Assembly (NCBI GenBank): GCA_018449715.1
Contig: JAAVVA010000001.1
Location: 868,001 to 932,000 of the forward strand
DNA: 64,000 nucleotides
Source of the DNA: Acidobacteriaceae bacterium dw_441
GTDB lineage: Bacteria > Acidobacteriota > Terriglobia > Terriglobales > Acidobacteriaceae
Direction: 5' to 3'
Part shown: one piece after another, positions 9,886 through 18,779 of the stretch
How the letters are laid out: each line of letters starts with the position of its first letter
Position numbering within the stretch: the first letter of the stretch is position 1
The notes under the pieces: generated by a model
Database searches by the model: none
The model's input: only the letters and a program-made list of their open reading frames with translations
What the model was told of the DNA's origin: nothing
Program-made: the position numbers and the translations under genes

Positions 9886-10365
9886 ATGAAGAACTGGTTC
9901 CTGTTTCTGGTGTGCCTGATGGTGGGTGCGAGGACGATGTTTGGTTTCTCCGGCGAGTTTGCGGAGTGGAAGGCAATTCGGGCGATGACTGCGTGGCGTG
10001 AGGCGCGGGAGAGTCCGACGCAGAATTTTTCCACGCCGGAGGGTCGGTGCGGAATCAAGGAACTCAGCGAGTATGAGGCGGTACGTCTCGATCACGACGT
10101 GGATCTGAAGGTCGACAGCAAGAGTGCGGATCGGGAGGTGAAGGCTCTGGACCGGAGAGTGCTGCGTGCTCTGTTGCGAGGGCGTTGGATTGCGATCGAT
10201 ATGGGGCCGGGGCGGGGGATTCCGAATCTTCGGCGGTGCTATGGGAAGGATGGAGCGATTACGCAGATCTACGAGACGACGGGGCGATGCACGATGAATT
10301 CGCCGTGCCGGTACTACGACGGGTTTTCGGTGGTCTTCTATCTTCCGAAGCGCAAGGCGCAGTAA
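9886..10365 (+). CDS. Secreted hypothetical protein
   Basis: 159 aa from ATG 9886, chosen because GGAGGG precedes it by five bases; the frame itself opens 18 bp earlier. A signal peptide (MKNWFLFLVCLMVGARTMFG) is followed by a basic, charged domain with four cysteines (in GRCGIKE, LRRCYGK, TGRCTMN, SPCRYYD) that could form two disulfides in the periplasm. No family recognised. It is followed 10 bp later by the epimerase gene. A competing minus-strand frame across the same bases has R/P-rich shadow composition and is not a gene. Confidence 0.65.
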   Translation: MKNWFLFLVCLMVGARTMFGFSGEFAEWKAIRAMTAWREARESPTQNFSTPEGRCGIKELSEYEAVRLDHDVDLKVDSKSADREVKALDRRVLRALLRGRWIAIDMGPGRGIPNLRRCYGKDGAITQIYETTGRCTMNSPCRYYDGFSVVFYLPKRKAQ

Positions 10366-10375
10366 AGGCGGCGGT

Positions 10376-10819
10376 ATGATCGCTGGGGTGAAGAGCATGG
10401 ATGAGAGTGCGGAGTGGCTGCGCGGGTTGCGGCTCGATCATGTCGGGATTGCGGTGAAGAGCATCGCCGCGGCGCGTGGGGTTTACGAGTTGCTGGGGGC
10501 AACGGTTGGCCAGGAGGAGACGGTCGAGCACGAGCAGGTGAGGGTGGCGATGATCCCGATGGGGGAGAGCAGGGTGGAGCTGCTGGAGCCGGTGGGGGAG
10601 GAGTCAGCGGTAGGGCGCTTTCTGGCGAAGCGAGGCGAGGGACTGCACCATATCGCGGTGAAGGTGGCTGATGTGGATGCGATTTTTGCGCGGCTCAAAG
10701 AGAATGGAATGAGGCTGTCGAGTGACCGGGTTCGCGTGGGAGCAGGGGGGCACAGGTACTTTTTTGTGCATCCGGCAAGCGCGGGAGGTGTGCTGGTGGA
10801 GATTGTAGGCGAGGAATGA
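10376..10819 (+). CDS. mce: Methylmalonyl-CoA epimerase
   Basis: 147 aa, glyoxalase/VOC fold. Metal-binding residues are visible in LRLDHVGIAV (His), GEGLHHIAVKV (His) and the terminal GVLVEIVGE (Glu). The length and the LLEPVGEESAVGRFLAKRGEG stretch match methylmalonyl-CoA epimerase, which interconverts the R and S forms for the B12-dependent mutase in propionate metabolism. A second ATG at 10397 is an equally possible start. The stop overlaps tsaB by 4 bp. Confidence 0.9.
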   Translation: MIAGVKSMDESAEWLRGLRLDHVGIAVKSIAAARGVYELLGATVGQEETVEHEQVRVAMIPMGESRVELLEPVGEESAVGRFLAKRGEGLHHIAVKVADVDAIFARLKENGMRLSSDRVRVGAGGHRYFFVHPASAGGVLVEIVGEE

Positions 10820-11493
10820 TGCGGCTGCTGTTGATCGATACGTGCGGGAGTGAGGGAAGTATTGCGCTGGCGGAAGGCGGCGGGCCGAAGGTGGTGGCGT
10901 CGGAGAGGCTACCGGGGAGAAGTGCGTCGGAGAGGCTGCTGCCGGTGGTTCGGGAGGCGATGCAGGCTGCGGGGTGGGGGCTGGGGGATCTGGCGGCGAT
11001 TGGCGTGGTGAATGGTCCGGGGTCGTTTACGGGAGTGCGGGTTGGGCTTAGCGCTGCTAAGGGATTGAGCGAGGCTGCGGGGGTTCCGCTGGTGGCGGTT
11101 TCACGGCTGGCTTTGCTGGCGGCTTCAGTCTCGGTTTTGGCGGGGGAGAGCCGGGTGTGTGCTGTGCTCGATGCAGGGCGAGGGGAGTATTACTGCGGGG
11201 TCTACGAGGGCGGGAGGATGGTCAGCGAGGCTCTGGTGGCGGGGGCTGAGGTGGCGGATGTCGCCGAGGGGGCTGTGCTGGTGGCTTGCGAGGCTCGGGT
11301 TGAGGAGGTTTTGGGAGCGAGACTGGTGAGCGAGCCGGGGGCGGTGGAGGCACTGCCGCTGGTGGCGGCTCGTGTGACCTCGGGGGAGTTCGACGATGCG
11401 GCGGCGGTGGATGCGAACTATCTGCGCAGGACGGACCTCGAGATCTTCGTGAAGAATGCGGCGCTCGAGGCGGCGAAGGGCGCGGGGCAGTGA
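10816..11493 (+). CDS. tsaB: tRNA threonylcarbamoyladenosine biosynthesis protein TsaB
   Basis: 225 aa, ASKHA fold: LLIDTCGSEGSIAL at the N-terminus and the diagnostic NGPGSFTGVRVGLSAAKGL at about residue 72. TsaB scaffolds TsaD and TsaE in making the t6A37 modification of ANN-decoding tRNAs. It starts with ATGATG, so 10816 or 10819 are both possible; the first overlaps the epimerase stop. It ends in a GTGA overlap with rimI, a pairing common in bacteria. Confidence 0.95.
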   Translation: MMRLLLIDTCGSEGSIALAEGGGPKVVASERLPGRSASERLLPVVREAMQAAGWGLGDLAAIGVVNGPGSFTGVRVGLSAAKGLSEAAGVPLVAVSRLALLAASVSVLAGESRVCAVLDAGRGEYYCGVYEGGRMVSEALVAGAEVADVAEGAVLVACEARVEEVLGARLVSEPGAVEALPLVAARVTSGEFDDAAAVDANYLRRTDLEIFVKNAALEAAKGAGQ

Positions 11494-11963
11494 GGGAGCT
11501 TGCGGTCAGGCGGGCGACGGAGGGGGATGTCGCGGCTGTGATTGCTATGGAACGGGCGGTGGCGGAGGCTCCTCACTGGGGGGAGGGGGAGTATGAGGCC
11601 ATCGTGAAGGCTGGGAGCGAGGGGGCTTTGCGGCGGTGTCTCCTGGTGGCGGAGGGGGAGGCTGGGGTGATCGGGTTTACGGTGGGGAAGGCTCTCGTGG
11701 TGGGGGGAGAGGTCGAGGCAGAGCTGGAGAGTGTGGCGGTCGATGCGAAGGCTCGTCGTGGTGGGGTCGGTCGGGCTCTGTGTGCGGCTGTGATGGAGTG
11801 GTGCAGGGAACAGGGTGCGGGGGCGGTGGAGCTTGAGGTGCGCGCGGGGAATGGTGCGGCGATTGGGCTTTATCGGCGGATGGGGTTTGTCGAGACGGGG
11901 CAGAGAAGAGGGTACTACCGGGAGCCAGTGGAGGATGCGGTTCTGATGCGGGGTCAGGTTTAG
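11490..11963 (+). CDS. rimI: Ribosomal protein S18-alanine N-acetyltransferase
   Basis: 157 aa GNAT acetyltransferase with a GTG start overlapping the tsaB stop by 4 bp. The acetyl-CoA loop is in ARRGGVGRALCAAVMEW, and ELEVRAGNGAAIGLYRRMGF is the RimI signature. It acetylates the N-terminal alanine of ribosomal protein S18. The tsaB-rimI order supports the name over other GNAT families. Confidence 0.9.
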   Translation: MRELAVRRATEGDVAAVIAMERAVAEAPHWGEGEYEAIVKAGSEGALRRCLLVAEGEAGVIGFTVGKALVVGGEVEAELESVAVDAKARRGGVGRALCAAVMEWCREQGAGAVELEVRAGNGAAIGLYRRMGFVETGQRRGYYREPVEDAVLMRGQV

Positions 11964-12357
11964 GGGGGAGATGCGGTCGAGCTTGCGCTGGATACCCCAC
12001 ATCTGGCCCCCGCTTTGCTCGTGGCTAGGAAGAGGGATTCATCCCACCCTTCGCGGTGAGGCTGCGAAGGATAGGGCACCCGGTCCTTTGTGGCTGTTCG
12101 GGCGAAAGCAGATTCCTTCGCTGCGCTACGGAATGACAAGTTCAAAAAGTAGCGGGATGGCAAGGTCTGGTTAAAGCTATGCAAGGACTTAAACCCCAAA
12201 AGCTGCGGAAGGATTTAACGCTGCGGAAGGCCAAGCTCAAAAAACGAGTGTTTTGAAGACGCTCCGGACGGTGGATAACTTGCTTTGCTTCGTCCGGAGG
12301 GGCTGTGTTAGCTTGTTGAACCAAGTTGGTTCTCGTCTGACTGGAGGTGTCTGTCCT
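11964..12357. other. Intergenic region with repeat copy 2
   Basis: 394 bp between rimI and the DUF465 gene. 12033-12143 is the dispersed hairpin repeat. The remainder holds the DUF465 leader; I see no gene. Frames read from 12253 merely extend the DUF465 gene upstream. Confidence 0.6.
12033..12143 (+). repeat. Dispersed hairpin repeat, copy 2
   Basis: Same unit and orientation as 8212-8326: AGGGATTCATCCCACC, CTTCGC, loop GGTGAGGCT, GCGAAG, GATAGGGCACCCGGTC, then GCAGATTCCTTCGCTGCG and a GGAATGACAAGTTC end. Confidence 0.85.
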
Positions 12358-12582
12358 ATGCAGATTGCCAGGTTCACGGAGCTACCAGAGGCCGCCCCGC
12401 ATCCATCCCTGCAACAGCTAACCCAGGAGCACAGCCTGTATGAGCGCAGGCTGGATACGCTTCGTTCCAAACTGTTTCTGACCGAACCGGAGAAGCTGGA
12501 AGAGGTTCGGTTGAAGAAGCTGAAGCTCAGCCTGAAGGACGAGATGGAGCGGCTTCGGAGGATGGGCGCGCCGGAGTCGTAG
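12358..12582 (+). CDS. DUF465 (YdcH-like) small protein
   Basis: 74 aa from ATG 12358, chosen for the GGAGGTGT ribosome-binding site eight bases upstream. The sequence ends LRLKKLKLSLKDEMERLRRM-like, and the arrangement LTQEHSLYERRLDTLRSK..., basic and helical, is that of DUF465/YdcH proteins, short coiled coils of unknown function. It lies 88 bp before psd on the same strand. Confidence 0.8.
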   Translation: MQIARFTELPEAAPHPSLQQLTQEHSLYERRLDTLRSKLFLTEPEKLEEVRLKKLKLSLKDEMERLRRMGAPES

Positions 12583-12669
12583 ACGCTGCTCGCGGCGTGA
12601 AGCCCGGAAGCGGTCTTGCGACAGGCCGCCGGGGTTTCATGCGCTCATGGCCGTATAATCGAGTCACTT

Positions 12670-13329
12670 ATGGTTCGTGACGGATACTTTTACGCGCTGG
12701 GGCTGGGAGCCGTGGCCGTGGTCATCTGGATGTTGACACACTCCCTGGTTCTGCTGGCGCTCCCGCTGCTTGCGGCGGTTTTTTTCCTATGGTTCTTTCG
12801 TGATCCGCATCGGACGATTCCGACGGGGCCGGGACAGATCGTTTCGCCTGCCGATGGGCTGGTGACGGATGTGGAATGGATTGAGACTCCCAATGGCAGC
12901 CGCCAGCGGTTGAGTATCTTCCTAAATGTCTTTAATGTGCATGTGAACCGGTCGCCGGTGGCGGGAGTCGTGAAGCTGGTGGAGTTCCGCAGAGGCGCGT
13001 TTCTGAATGCAATGAAAGCCGAGTCCGTGCTGAATAACGAGCAGACGCTGATCGTTATTGATGCTGGCGGCTACGAGGTCGGCTTCAAGCAGATTGCAGG
13101 TCTGCTGGCGCGCAGGATCGTTTGCAACCTGAAGGCAGGGGACAGGGTGGAGAGAGGCGAGCGCATGGGATTGATCAAGTTCGGCTCGCGCACGGATGTT
13201 CTGCTGCCCGCCGAGGCCCATGTGAAGGTAAAGGTTGGAACGAAGGTGAAGGGCGGTTCCTCGGTGCTGGCTGAGATCGAAGAGTCTGCGAATCATCCGG
13301 CGGCCGCGACTGCGGCTGTGGTGGCCTGA
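12670..13329 (+). CDS. psd: Phosphatidylserine decarboxylase, short (archaeal-like) form
   Basis: I start at ATG 12670; a longer frame adds 18 unlikely residues. About 219 aa with two N-terminal membrane segments, then FFRDPHRTIP, VSPADGLVTDV and LNVFNVHVNRSPVAG, the family core. Self-cleavage to the pyruvoyl enzyme should occur at the Gly-Ser of KFGSRTDVLLP. It decarboxylates phosphatidylserine to phosphatidylethanolamine at the inner membrane. The stop and the pssA start share TGATG, so substrate-making and substrate-using enzymes are coupled. Confidence 0.95.
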   Translation: MVRDGYFYALGLGAVAVVIWMLTHSLVLLALPLLAAVFFLWFFRDPHRTIPTGPGQIVSPADGLVTDVEWIETPNGSRQRLSIFLNVFNVHVNRSPVAGVVKLVEFRRGAFLNAMKAESVLNNEQTLIVIDAGGYEVGFKQIAGLLARRIVCNLKAGDRVERGERMGLIKFGSRTDVLLPAEAHVKVKVGTKVKGGSSVLAEIEESANHPAAATAAVVA

Positions 13330-14189
13330 TGGCGTCGGGGACACCGGAGATTGTTCGTGCAGGGGGTAAGGAGAGGCGCAGGCCCAGCCGCGGCATGTAT
13401 GTGCTGCCCTCCCTGTTTACCGCGGGCAATATCGCCGCGGGCTATTACGCGATCACGCAGAGTATCCAGGGATCGTTTGCCGATCCGTCGTTCTTCGACC
13501 ACGCTGCCATTGCGATCGGCTTCGCGGTGCTGTTCGACGGCGTCGACGGCATGATTGCGAGGCTTACGAATACGGCGAGCGACTTCGGACGTGAGCTGGA
13601 TTCGCTGGCAGACGTCATTACCTTTGGCGTTGCTCCAAGCCTGCTGGCTTACATCTGGGGAATCCGGATGCTTCCGGCGACGATGATGTATCCGCATCTG
13701 CGCGACCGCATTATGCACGTCGGCGTCTTCGTGTGCTTCCTGTTCCTGATCTGCGGGGCAAGCCGGTTGGCACGGTTCAATATCAGCGTGAATCCTCAGC
13801 CGAGGAATCCGGGCAGGCCTGGGAAGAAGTACTTTGTCGGAATGCCGATTCCGGCGGGTGCAGGCGTGATTGCCTCGGTGGTTCACTTCGAGAACGGATC
13901 GCCGATCTCTGACCCTCGATGGTCGGCGGTGTGGCTCTGCCTGATTCTATTTACGGGCTTCCTGATGGTGAGCACTTGGCGGTTCTGGAGCGGCAAGGAG
14001 ATTAGCCTGGGACAGCGGCACCCGTTCCAGCTGGTCGCTGTGATTGTGGCCGTGGGAGCGTTGATCGCGCTTTATTCGGAGCATGTTTTGATTGTGGTGG
14101 CGCTGGGGTACCTGGTTTCGGGGGTTCTGGCGCGGCTTGCGTATTCCTGGGGACAGAAGAAGCGGAAAACGGGAATGCAGCATGGATGA
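13329..14189 (+). CDS. pssA: CDP-diacylglycerol-serine O-phosphatidyltransferase
   Basis: 286 aa integral membrane protein. The CDP-alcohol phosphotransferase motif D-G-x2-A-R-x8-G-x3-D-x3-D is present as DGVDGMIARL followed by GRELDSLAD, with all aspartates intact. It makes phosphatidylserine from CDP-diacylglycerol and serine, feeding psd immediately upstream. The C-terminal 40 residues are basic. Confidence 0.95.
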   Translation: MASGTPEIVRAGGKERRRPSRGMYVLPSLFTAGNIAAGYYAITQSIQGSFADPSFFDHAAIAIGFAVLFDGVDGMIARLTNTASDFGRELDSLADVITFGVAPSLLAYIWGIRMLPATMMYPHLRDRIMHVGVFVCFLFLICGASRLARFNISVNPQPRNPGRPGKKYFVGMPIPAGAGVIASVVHFENGSPISDPRWSAVWLCLILFTGFLMVSTWRFWSGKEISLGQRHPFQLVAVIVAVGALIALYSEHVLIVVALGYLVSGVLARLAYSWGQKKRKTGMQHG

Positions 14190-14214
14190 GCGAAAGATTT
14201 CAGCGTAGGTGAAG

Positions 14215-15261
14215 ATGGCGAGCAGGGTATATCGAATTGGAGTCGTGGGCGCATCGTCGCTGGTGGGCAAGGAGCTGAGCGACGAGTTGGCTGAGTCGCC
14301 GCTGGCGGCGTCGAACATTGTGCTGCTGGAAGACGAGGACGATGCCGCTGGACAGTTGACGTCGGCGGGAGATGAGGTCGCGTTTATTCAGAAGATCGAT
14401 GGCTCGTCGTTCAACCACATGGATTTTGTCTTCTTCGCGGGCGATGAAGACGAGACGAAGAGACACTGGCAGCAGGCACGCCAGTCGGGCGCAAGCATTA
14501 TCGACCTGACGTATGTTCTGGAAGGCGAGAAGGACGTGCTGGTGATGTCGCCGTGGGTGAACGAGGCATTGGGAGGCCACAGGAACGAGCTTCATTTGGG
14601 AACGCAGGCGGTGGTTCCGGCTCATCCTATGGCGGTGATGTTGGCGTTTGTGGCGGCGAAGCTGAAGGCAAAGCTTCCGGTGGCCACGTTTGCGGCAACG
14701 GTGATGGAGCCTGCCTCGGAGCATGGGCGTGCGGCGATGGACGAGATGCATCAGCAGACGGTGAGCCTGTTGTCGTTTCAGGACCTGCCGCGGGCGCAGT
14801 ACGATGCGCAGGTATCGTTCAATCTGCTGCCGTCGCTGGGAGAGTCTACGAAGGTAAAGTTTGCCGCCACGGAAGAACGGATTCAGAAGCAGTATGCCGC
14901 GTTGTCGAATGGAGAGCTGCCCGCGCTGGCGATGCAGTTGATCCAGGCTCCTGTGTTTCATGGCTATGTCGCGTCGGTTTTTGTGGAGTTGGCGGTAGAG
15001 GCCACGAAAGAGCAGCTGGAGCAGGCGTTGGCGGGAGAGCATATCGACCTTGTTACCGATGGGTCGGAGCCTCCGAGCAACCTGAGCGCGGCGGGGCAGG
15101 AAGAGATTATGGTTCGGCTGGCCGGTGATTTTTCGCGCGGCGGGAAGGGAACTCGCTTCTGGCTGTGGCTGGCGGCTGACAACCTGAAGCTTGCGGCATT
15201 GCACGCGATTGCGTGCGCCGTGGAACTGCGACGTCTGAGACCGTCAGGAAAAGTTCAGTAA
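14215..15261 (+). CDS. Aspartate-semialdehyde dehydrogenase homologue lacking the catalytic cysteine
   Basis: About 348 aa with an N-terminal Rossmann motif ([20 protein letters not shown]) and the Asd/USG-1 dimerisation-domain pattern ([25 protein letters not shown]). Where Asd carries the NCST catalytic cysteine this protein has [11 protein letters not shown], and the only cysteine in the chain is near the C-terminus. It is therefore most likely a non-catalytic paralogue comparable to the USG-1 proteins. I prefer ATG 14215, directly after TAGGTGA; a GTG at 14209 is possible. It follows psd-pssA closely and may share their transcript. Confidence 0.8.
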   Translation: MASRVYRIGVVGASSLVGKELSDELAESPLAASNIVLLEDEDDAAGQLTSAGDEVAFIQKIDGSSFNHMDFVFFAGDEDETKRHWQQARQSGASIIDLTYVLEGEKDVLVMSPWVNEALGGHRNELHLGTQAVVPAHPMAVMLAFVAAKLKAKLPVATFAATVMEPASEHGRAAMDEMHQQTVSLLSFQDLPRAQYDAQVSFNLLPSLGESTKVKFAATEERIQKQYAALSNGELPALAMQLIQAPVFHGYVASVFVELAVEATKEQLEQALAGEHIDLVTDGSEPPSNLSAAGQEEIMVRLAGDFSRGGKGTRFWLWLAADNLKLAALHAIACAVELRRLRPSGKVQ

Positions 15262-15289
15262 AGAAAGATTGCAGGGGGAAGAGGGAGAA

Positions 15290-16237
15290 GTGTCGCAGCA
15301 TACAAGCGAATTGCATCCGGCAAACGATGCGGGGATGCGCATTGGAATCGATCTGGGAGGAACGAAGATCGAAGCATTGGCCATTGACCAGCAGGGCGTG
15401 GAACTGGCGCGGCATCGGGTGGATACTCCTCGCGGAGACTACGATGGCACGATCGCGGCGATAGTGGGGCTGGTGCATCTACTGGAGTCGAAGACGGGGA
15501 TGACAGGAAGTGTCGGCGCGGGGATTCCGGGGAGCATCTCGGGGAAGACCGGGTTTGTGAAGAATGCGAACTCGACGTGGCTGAATGGCCGCGCGCTGGA
15601 TAAGGATCTTTCGGCGGCGCTGGGGCGCGAGGTGAGGATTGCGAATGACGCGAACTGCCTTGCTGTCTCGGAAGCGACGGACGGTGCCGCGGCAGGGAAG
15701 CATGTGGTCTTTGGTGTGATTCTTGGGACCGGGTGCGGCGGTGGCGTTGCGATTGGCGGGCGTGTTCATCCGGGGCCTAACGGCACGGGGGGAGAGTGGG
15801 GGCATAATCCTCTGCCCTGGCCTGGTGCGGAGGAGAATCCGGGGCCGCTGTGCTACTGCGGAAAGCGCGGCTGCATGGAGATGTGGGTCTCGGGGACAGG
15901 GTTGGCGAGAGACTACCAGGAAACCACTGGGAGACAGCTGACGGCGCGTGAGATTATCGCAGGCTTCGAGGCGGGAGACGCAGATGCAACGGCTGCGGTG
16001 GATCGTTTGGAGGACCGGTTGGCGCGAGGCTTGGCGAATGTGATCAATATTCTCGACCCGGATGTGTTTGTGCTGGGAGGAGGACTTTCGCTGACGAAGC
16101 ATCTCTACGAGAGCCTGCCGAAACGGCTGCCGAAGTATGTCTTCGGCAAAGAGGCGGATACTCCGATCCTGCAGGCGAAATTTGGAGACTCGAGCGGCGT
16201 GAGGGGGGCGGCGTGGCTTTGGCCGCTTGTCCGATGA
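15290..16237 (+). CDS. ROK-family sugar kinase (glucokinase/fructokinase-like)
   Basis: About 315 aa. ATP-binding motif [16 protein letters not shown], sugar site [20 protein letters not shown], catalytic region [15 protein letters not shown] and the ROK zinc motif [15 protein letters not shown], all intact. It phosphorylates a hexose (glucose, fructose or N-acetylmannosamine) with ATP in the cytoplasm. The start is uncertain: GTG 15290 follows a purine-rich AGGGGGA stretch, and the conserved fold begins at ATG 15335. It is the last gene before tRNA-Leu. Confidence 0.9.
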   Translation: MSQHTSELHPANDAGMRIGIDLGGTKIEALAIDQQGVELARHRVDTPRGDYDGTIAAIVGLVHLLESKTGMTGSVGAGIPGSISGKTGFVKNANSTWLNGRALDKDLSAALGREVRIANDANCLAVSEATDGAAAGKHVVFGVILGTGCGGGVAIGGRVHPGPNGTGGEWGHNPLPWPGAEENPGPLCYCGKRGCMEMWVSGTGLARDYQETTGRQLTAREIIAGFEAGDADATAAVDRLEDRLARGLANVINILDPDVFVLGGGLSLTKHLYESLPKRLPKYVFGKEADTPILQAKFGDSSGVRGAAWLWPLVR

Positions 16238-16324
16238 GAGGCTGATTTCGTGCGATACTAATGGATGTCAGGTAACAGATGGCACATGGGGATGCGTCTT
16301 GTGGGAGCGCATCTCGTGCCCATA

Positions 16325-16411
16325 GCCGGGATGGCGGAACTGGCAGACGCAGCGGACTCAAAATCCGCCGAGGGCAACCTCGTGGGGGTTCGACCCCCCC
16401 TCCCGGCACCA
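16325..16411 (+). tRNA. tRNA-Leu(CAA), island integration site
   Basis: 87 nt including encoded CCA. Acceptor GCCGGGA pairs with TCCCGGC; the anticodon stem GCGGA/TCCGC encloses CTCAAAA, giving anticodon CAA; a long class II variable arm (GAGGGCAACCTC) and a T-arm with GTTCGAC follow. The 31 bases from 16357 to 16387 recur exactly at 38500-38530, so this gene is the attachment site of the island; the element left the tRNA functional. Confidence 0.96.
16357..16387 (+). repeat. Left attachment repeat (attL), within tRNA-Leu
   Basis: 31 bases from the anticodon loop to the variable arm and start of the T-stem, identical to 38500-38530 in the same orientation. Confidence 0.9.
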
Positions 16412-16843
16412 TAAATACAACAACTTACATCATCGTCGGTTCCAAGCTTGGAGCCGACTTTGTCCATTCTTTGTCCAAACTTCCGAACCAAACCGAACGG
16501 CCGGCGGAACCGCACATCGTTCGCCCCTCTCCTCTCCAAAGAAAAACCACCATCTTCGTCCTCACTCCCCTTGGGAGCAAGAGAGCCGACTGAGAAACCT
16601 GCAAACTCAGCAGCTCAACTTCTCCTGAGTGGGCGGCTCGACGACTGCCAAGATACGGGCGGAGTGTGGCCTTTCTCCGACTCGCGCGGAGTGGCCCTTC
16701 GCGCTCCCTCGCCCGAAAGGCAGGATCCCTACGCCAGACATTTGACCGAAATCAGGAACAGCCCCATGATCCCCACTCGACCGGCTCGTGGGTCGAGGCT
16801 GACATGTGGGTGCGGAACTGCCTGCATGCGAGAGGACCCCGCT
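16412..16843. other. Leader between tRNA-Leu and the excisionase-like gene
   Basis: 432 bp with no convincing gene. A TTG-started frame from 16448 reads through it into the excisionase gene but has no conserved character. It contains ACTTTGTCCA at 16457-16466 and CTTTGTCCA at 16469-16477, candidate recombinase arm sites, and an inverted repeat CTCGACC...GGTCGAG near 16775-16797. Confidence 0.55.
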
Positions 16844-17122
16844 ATGACCGTTATTCCCATGGTGACCAGACGGCTCTTGCGCACAAAGCAGGCCGCTGCC
16901 TATCTGTCGATGAGTGAATGGAAGCTGAGACGCCTCATCCAGACCGAGATCATCCCGTTCGTTCAAGACCAGCGCGGCGGGCCGTTTCTTGTCGACGTCC
17001 GCGACCTGGACGCCTACATCGAAGGCAACAAGCACAACATCAGTGACGCTCACCACTGGGAACCGAATCCCGTACTAACGGTTGCGCGCGAGGTCTCACC
17101 TCAACAGAGGAGGGGGAAATGA
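16844..17122 (+). CDS. Excisionase-like helix-turn-helix protein
   Basis: 92 aa from ATG 16844, preceded by GAGAGG. The sequence LLRTKQAAAYLSMSEWKLRRLI is the helix-turn-helix of the AlpA/excisionase (HTH_17) type, followed by IPFVQDQRGGPFLVDVRDLDAYIE, the expected small wing. Its stop overlaps the recombinase start (ATGA), the standard arrangement of a recombination directionality factor with its integrase. It probably directs excision of the island. Confidence 0.85.
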   Translation: MTVIPMVTRRLLRTKQAAAYLSMSEWKLRRLIQTEIIPFVQDQRGGPFLVDVRDLDAYIEGNKHNISDAHHWEPNPVLTVAREVSPQQRRGK

Positions 17123-18246
17123 TCCGACGCCAACGTGGAACGGGAAGGATCTTTCTACCCAAGGGAAGCTCAGTTTGGTGGCTTCAGTATTACCAGAATG
17201 GCGTCAAGCGAAGAGAATCTGCGGAGACTTCCAACAGGAAGGAGGCTTTGGAGAAATTGAAGCTTCGAATCGCGGAACTAACAACTGGCTCTGTTACCGG
17301 ACTCACTCCGAAGAAGACTCGAATTTCGGAACTGGCGGAAGACTTCATTCGCGACTACAAGATCAACGGCAGGACCTCGCTCGGTGACGCAGAGACGCGG
17401 TGGAGACTCCACCTGGAGCCGTTCTTTGGAAGGATAAAGGCCTCTCAGGTAACGAGCGTCCTCCTCAATAAGTACGTCGATAAGCGTCAAGAAGCGGGTG
17501 CAGCCAACGGAACTATCAACCGCGAGTTAGCCGCACTCAAGAGGATGTTCAATCTCGGTCACGAGGCCACTCCTCCGAGGGTCTTCTTCATCCCGCACTT
17601 TCCAAAGCTGACCGAGAGCAATGCTCGACAGGGCTTTCTGGAGGACGCTCAGTACCAAAGACTTCTAGAATCCTGCCCTGAGATATGGTTCCAGGCTCTT
17701 GTAGAGGCAGGCTGTACCTATGGATGGCGCATTGGAGAACTGCTGAAACTCAAGGTCAATCAGGTTGATCTGGAGAATCGGGTCATTCGCTTGCATCCAG
17801 GAACAACAAAGAACAAAGAGGGGCGCGAGGTCACCATGACCCAAACAATCCATGATCTGTTCGAGCTGTGTATCGAGGGGAAATCCCCAGAGGATTATCT
17901 CTTTACCAGACCGAATGGGATGAGAGTTCGGGATTTCCGCGATGCATGGGATAAAGCACGTACAGCCGCCGGAGTACCGGGATTGCTCTTTCACGATCTA
18001 CGCCGGACTGCAGCACGAAACTTTCGACGAGCGGGAATTGCTGAGGGCGTGATTATGAGGATCGGTGGTTGGAAGACTCGAAGCGTCTTCGAGCGCTACG
18101 CCATCGTTTCACACTCCGATATTGAAGACGCCCTGCAGAAGCTGGAGCAGCGAAAGAAGCTTTCTACGTTAAAGCCAAATAAGGTTCGAAACCCAACCGA
18201 GAATGGCAAACCTCGCCTTGTTCTTGTATCGTCGCGGCGAGTTTGA
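17119..18246 (+). CDS. int: Tyrosine recombinase (island integrase)
   Basis: 375 aa phage-integrase family. An N-terminal arm-binding domain (GTGRIFLPKGSSVWWLQYYQ) and a SAM-like core-binding domain precede the catalytic domain with Arg204 (GWRIGELLKL), His292 and Arg295 (FHDLRRTAARN), Trp318 in the second-histidine position (GGWKTRSVFERY) and nucleophile Tyr327. All catalytic residues are intact, so the enzyme should be active. It lies next to tRNA-Leu and is coupled to the excisionase-like gene. Confidence 0.96.
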   Translation: MIRRQRGTGRIFLPKGSSVWWLQYYQNGVKRRESAETSNRKEALEKLKLRIAELTTGSVTGLTPKKTRISELAEDFIRDYKINGRTSLGDAETRWRLHLEPFFGRIKASQVTSVLLNKYVDKRQEAGAANGTINRELAALKRMFNLGHEATPPRVFFIPHFPKLTESNARQGFLEDAQYQRLLESCPEIWFQALVEAGCTYGWRIGELLKLKVNQVDLENRVIRLHPGTTKNKEGREVTMTQTIHDLFELCIEGKSPEDYLFTRPNGMRVRDFRDAWDKARTAAGVPGLLFHDLRRTAARNFRRAGIAEGVIMRIGGWKTRSVFERYAIVSHSDIEDALQKLEQRKKLSTLKPNKVRNPTENGKPRLVLVSSRRV

Positions 18247-18347
18247 TTTAGTGCGCCAGCCACCGCTCCGGAAATTTGACCGAGTTTGGAAGGTGGGGCA
18301 TGATGCCTTCGCAGTAGAAATCGAATCGATGACAGGAGTGAGGAACT

Positions 18348-18779
18348 ATGGCAAAGACCAGACGAGAACTTGAGATTGAAGCGTATAGCCAACGGCTTTA
18401 TGCCCTTGAAGCACAACAAAAAGCTGAAGATGTGGGCTATGCCCTCGAAATGCTGCTGAATGATCGACTTCAGTTGTTTTATACGACTTCCACTGCCGAT
18501 AACACCAAACACGAATTCCTGTTTGGCATTGCAAAGAATGCTCCGGTCGATGACATCCCCGGAGTTCTGAAGACAGGTGACACAAGGGAAGACAGGCGAA
18601 TCATACTTTGGAAAACCACTTTTGAAACCGGCTATGTGGTCGGCTCGGCGTATCACGATAGAGAGTTCAAGTCGTCTCCCGGAAAACTTGATGGTCAGAG
18701 TCCTGAACTCAAAAAACTGCTGTTGGAGGCAATCCAGAAGCTTCCTGAAGTCAGGAGCTCCTTATTTCTCCCTGGATGA
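18348..18779 (+). CDS. Hypothetical protein
   Basis: 143 aa from ATG 18348, behind AGGAGTGAGGAACT. The first half is helical and charged (RELEIEAYSQRLYALEAQQKAEDVGYALEML); the second half looks like a small alpha/beta domain (HEFLFGIAKNAPVDDIPGVL, IILWKTTFETGYVVGSAYHD). No family recognised. It is the first cargo gene after the integrase, 101 bp downstream. Confidence 0.65.
   Translation: MAKTRRELEIEAYSQRLYALEAQQKAEDVGYALEMLLNDRLQLFYTTSTADNTKHEFLFGIAKNAPVDDIPGVLKTGDTREDRRIILWKTTFETGYVVGSAYHDREFKSSPGKLDGQSPELKKLLLEAIQKLPEVRSSLFLPG

Noticed and set aside
16448..16843. TTG-started extension of the excisionase-like gene
   Set aside because: Sequence lacks conserved character and covers the attachment-site leader.
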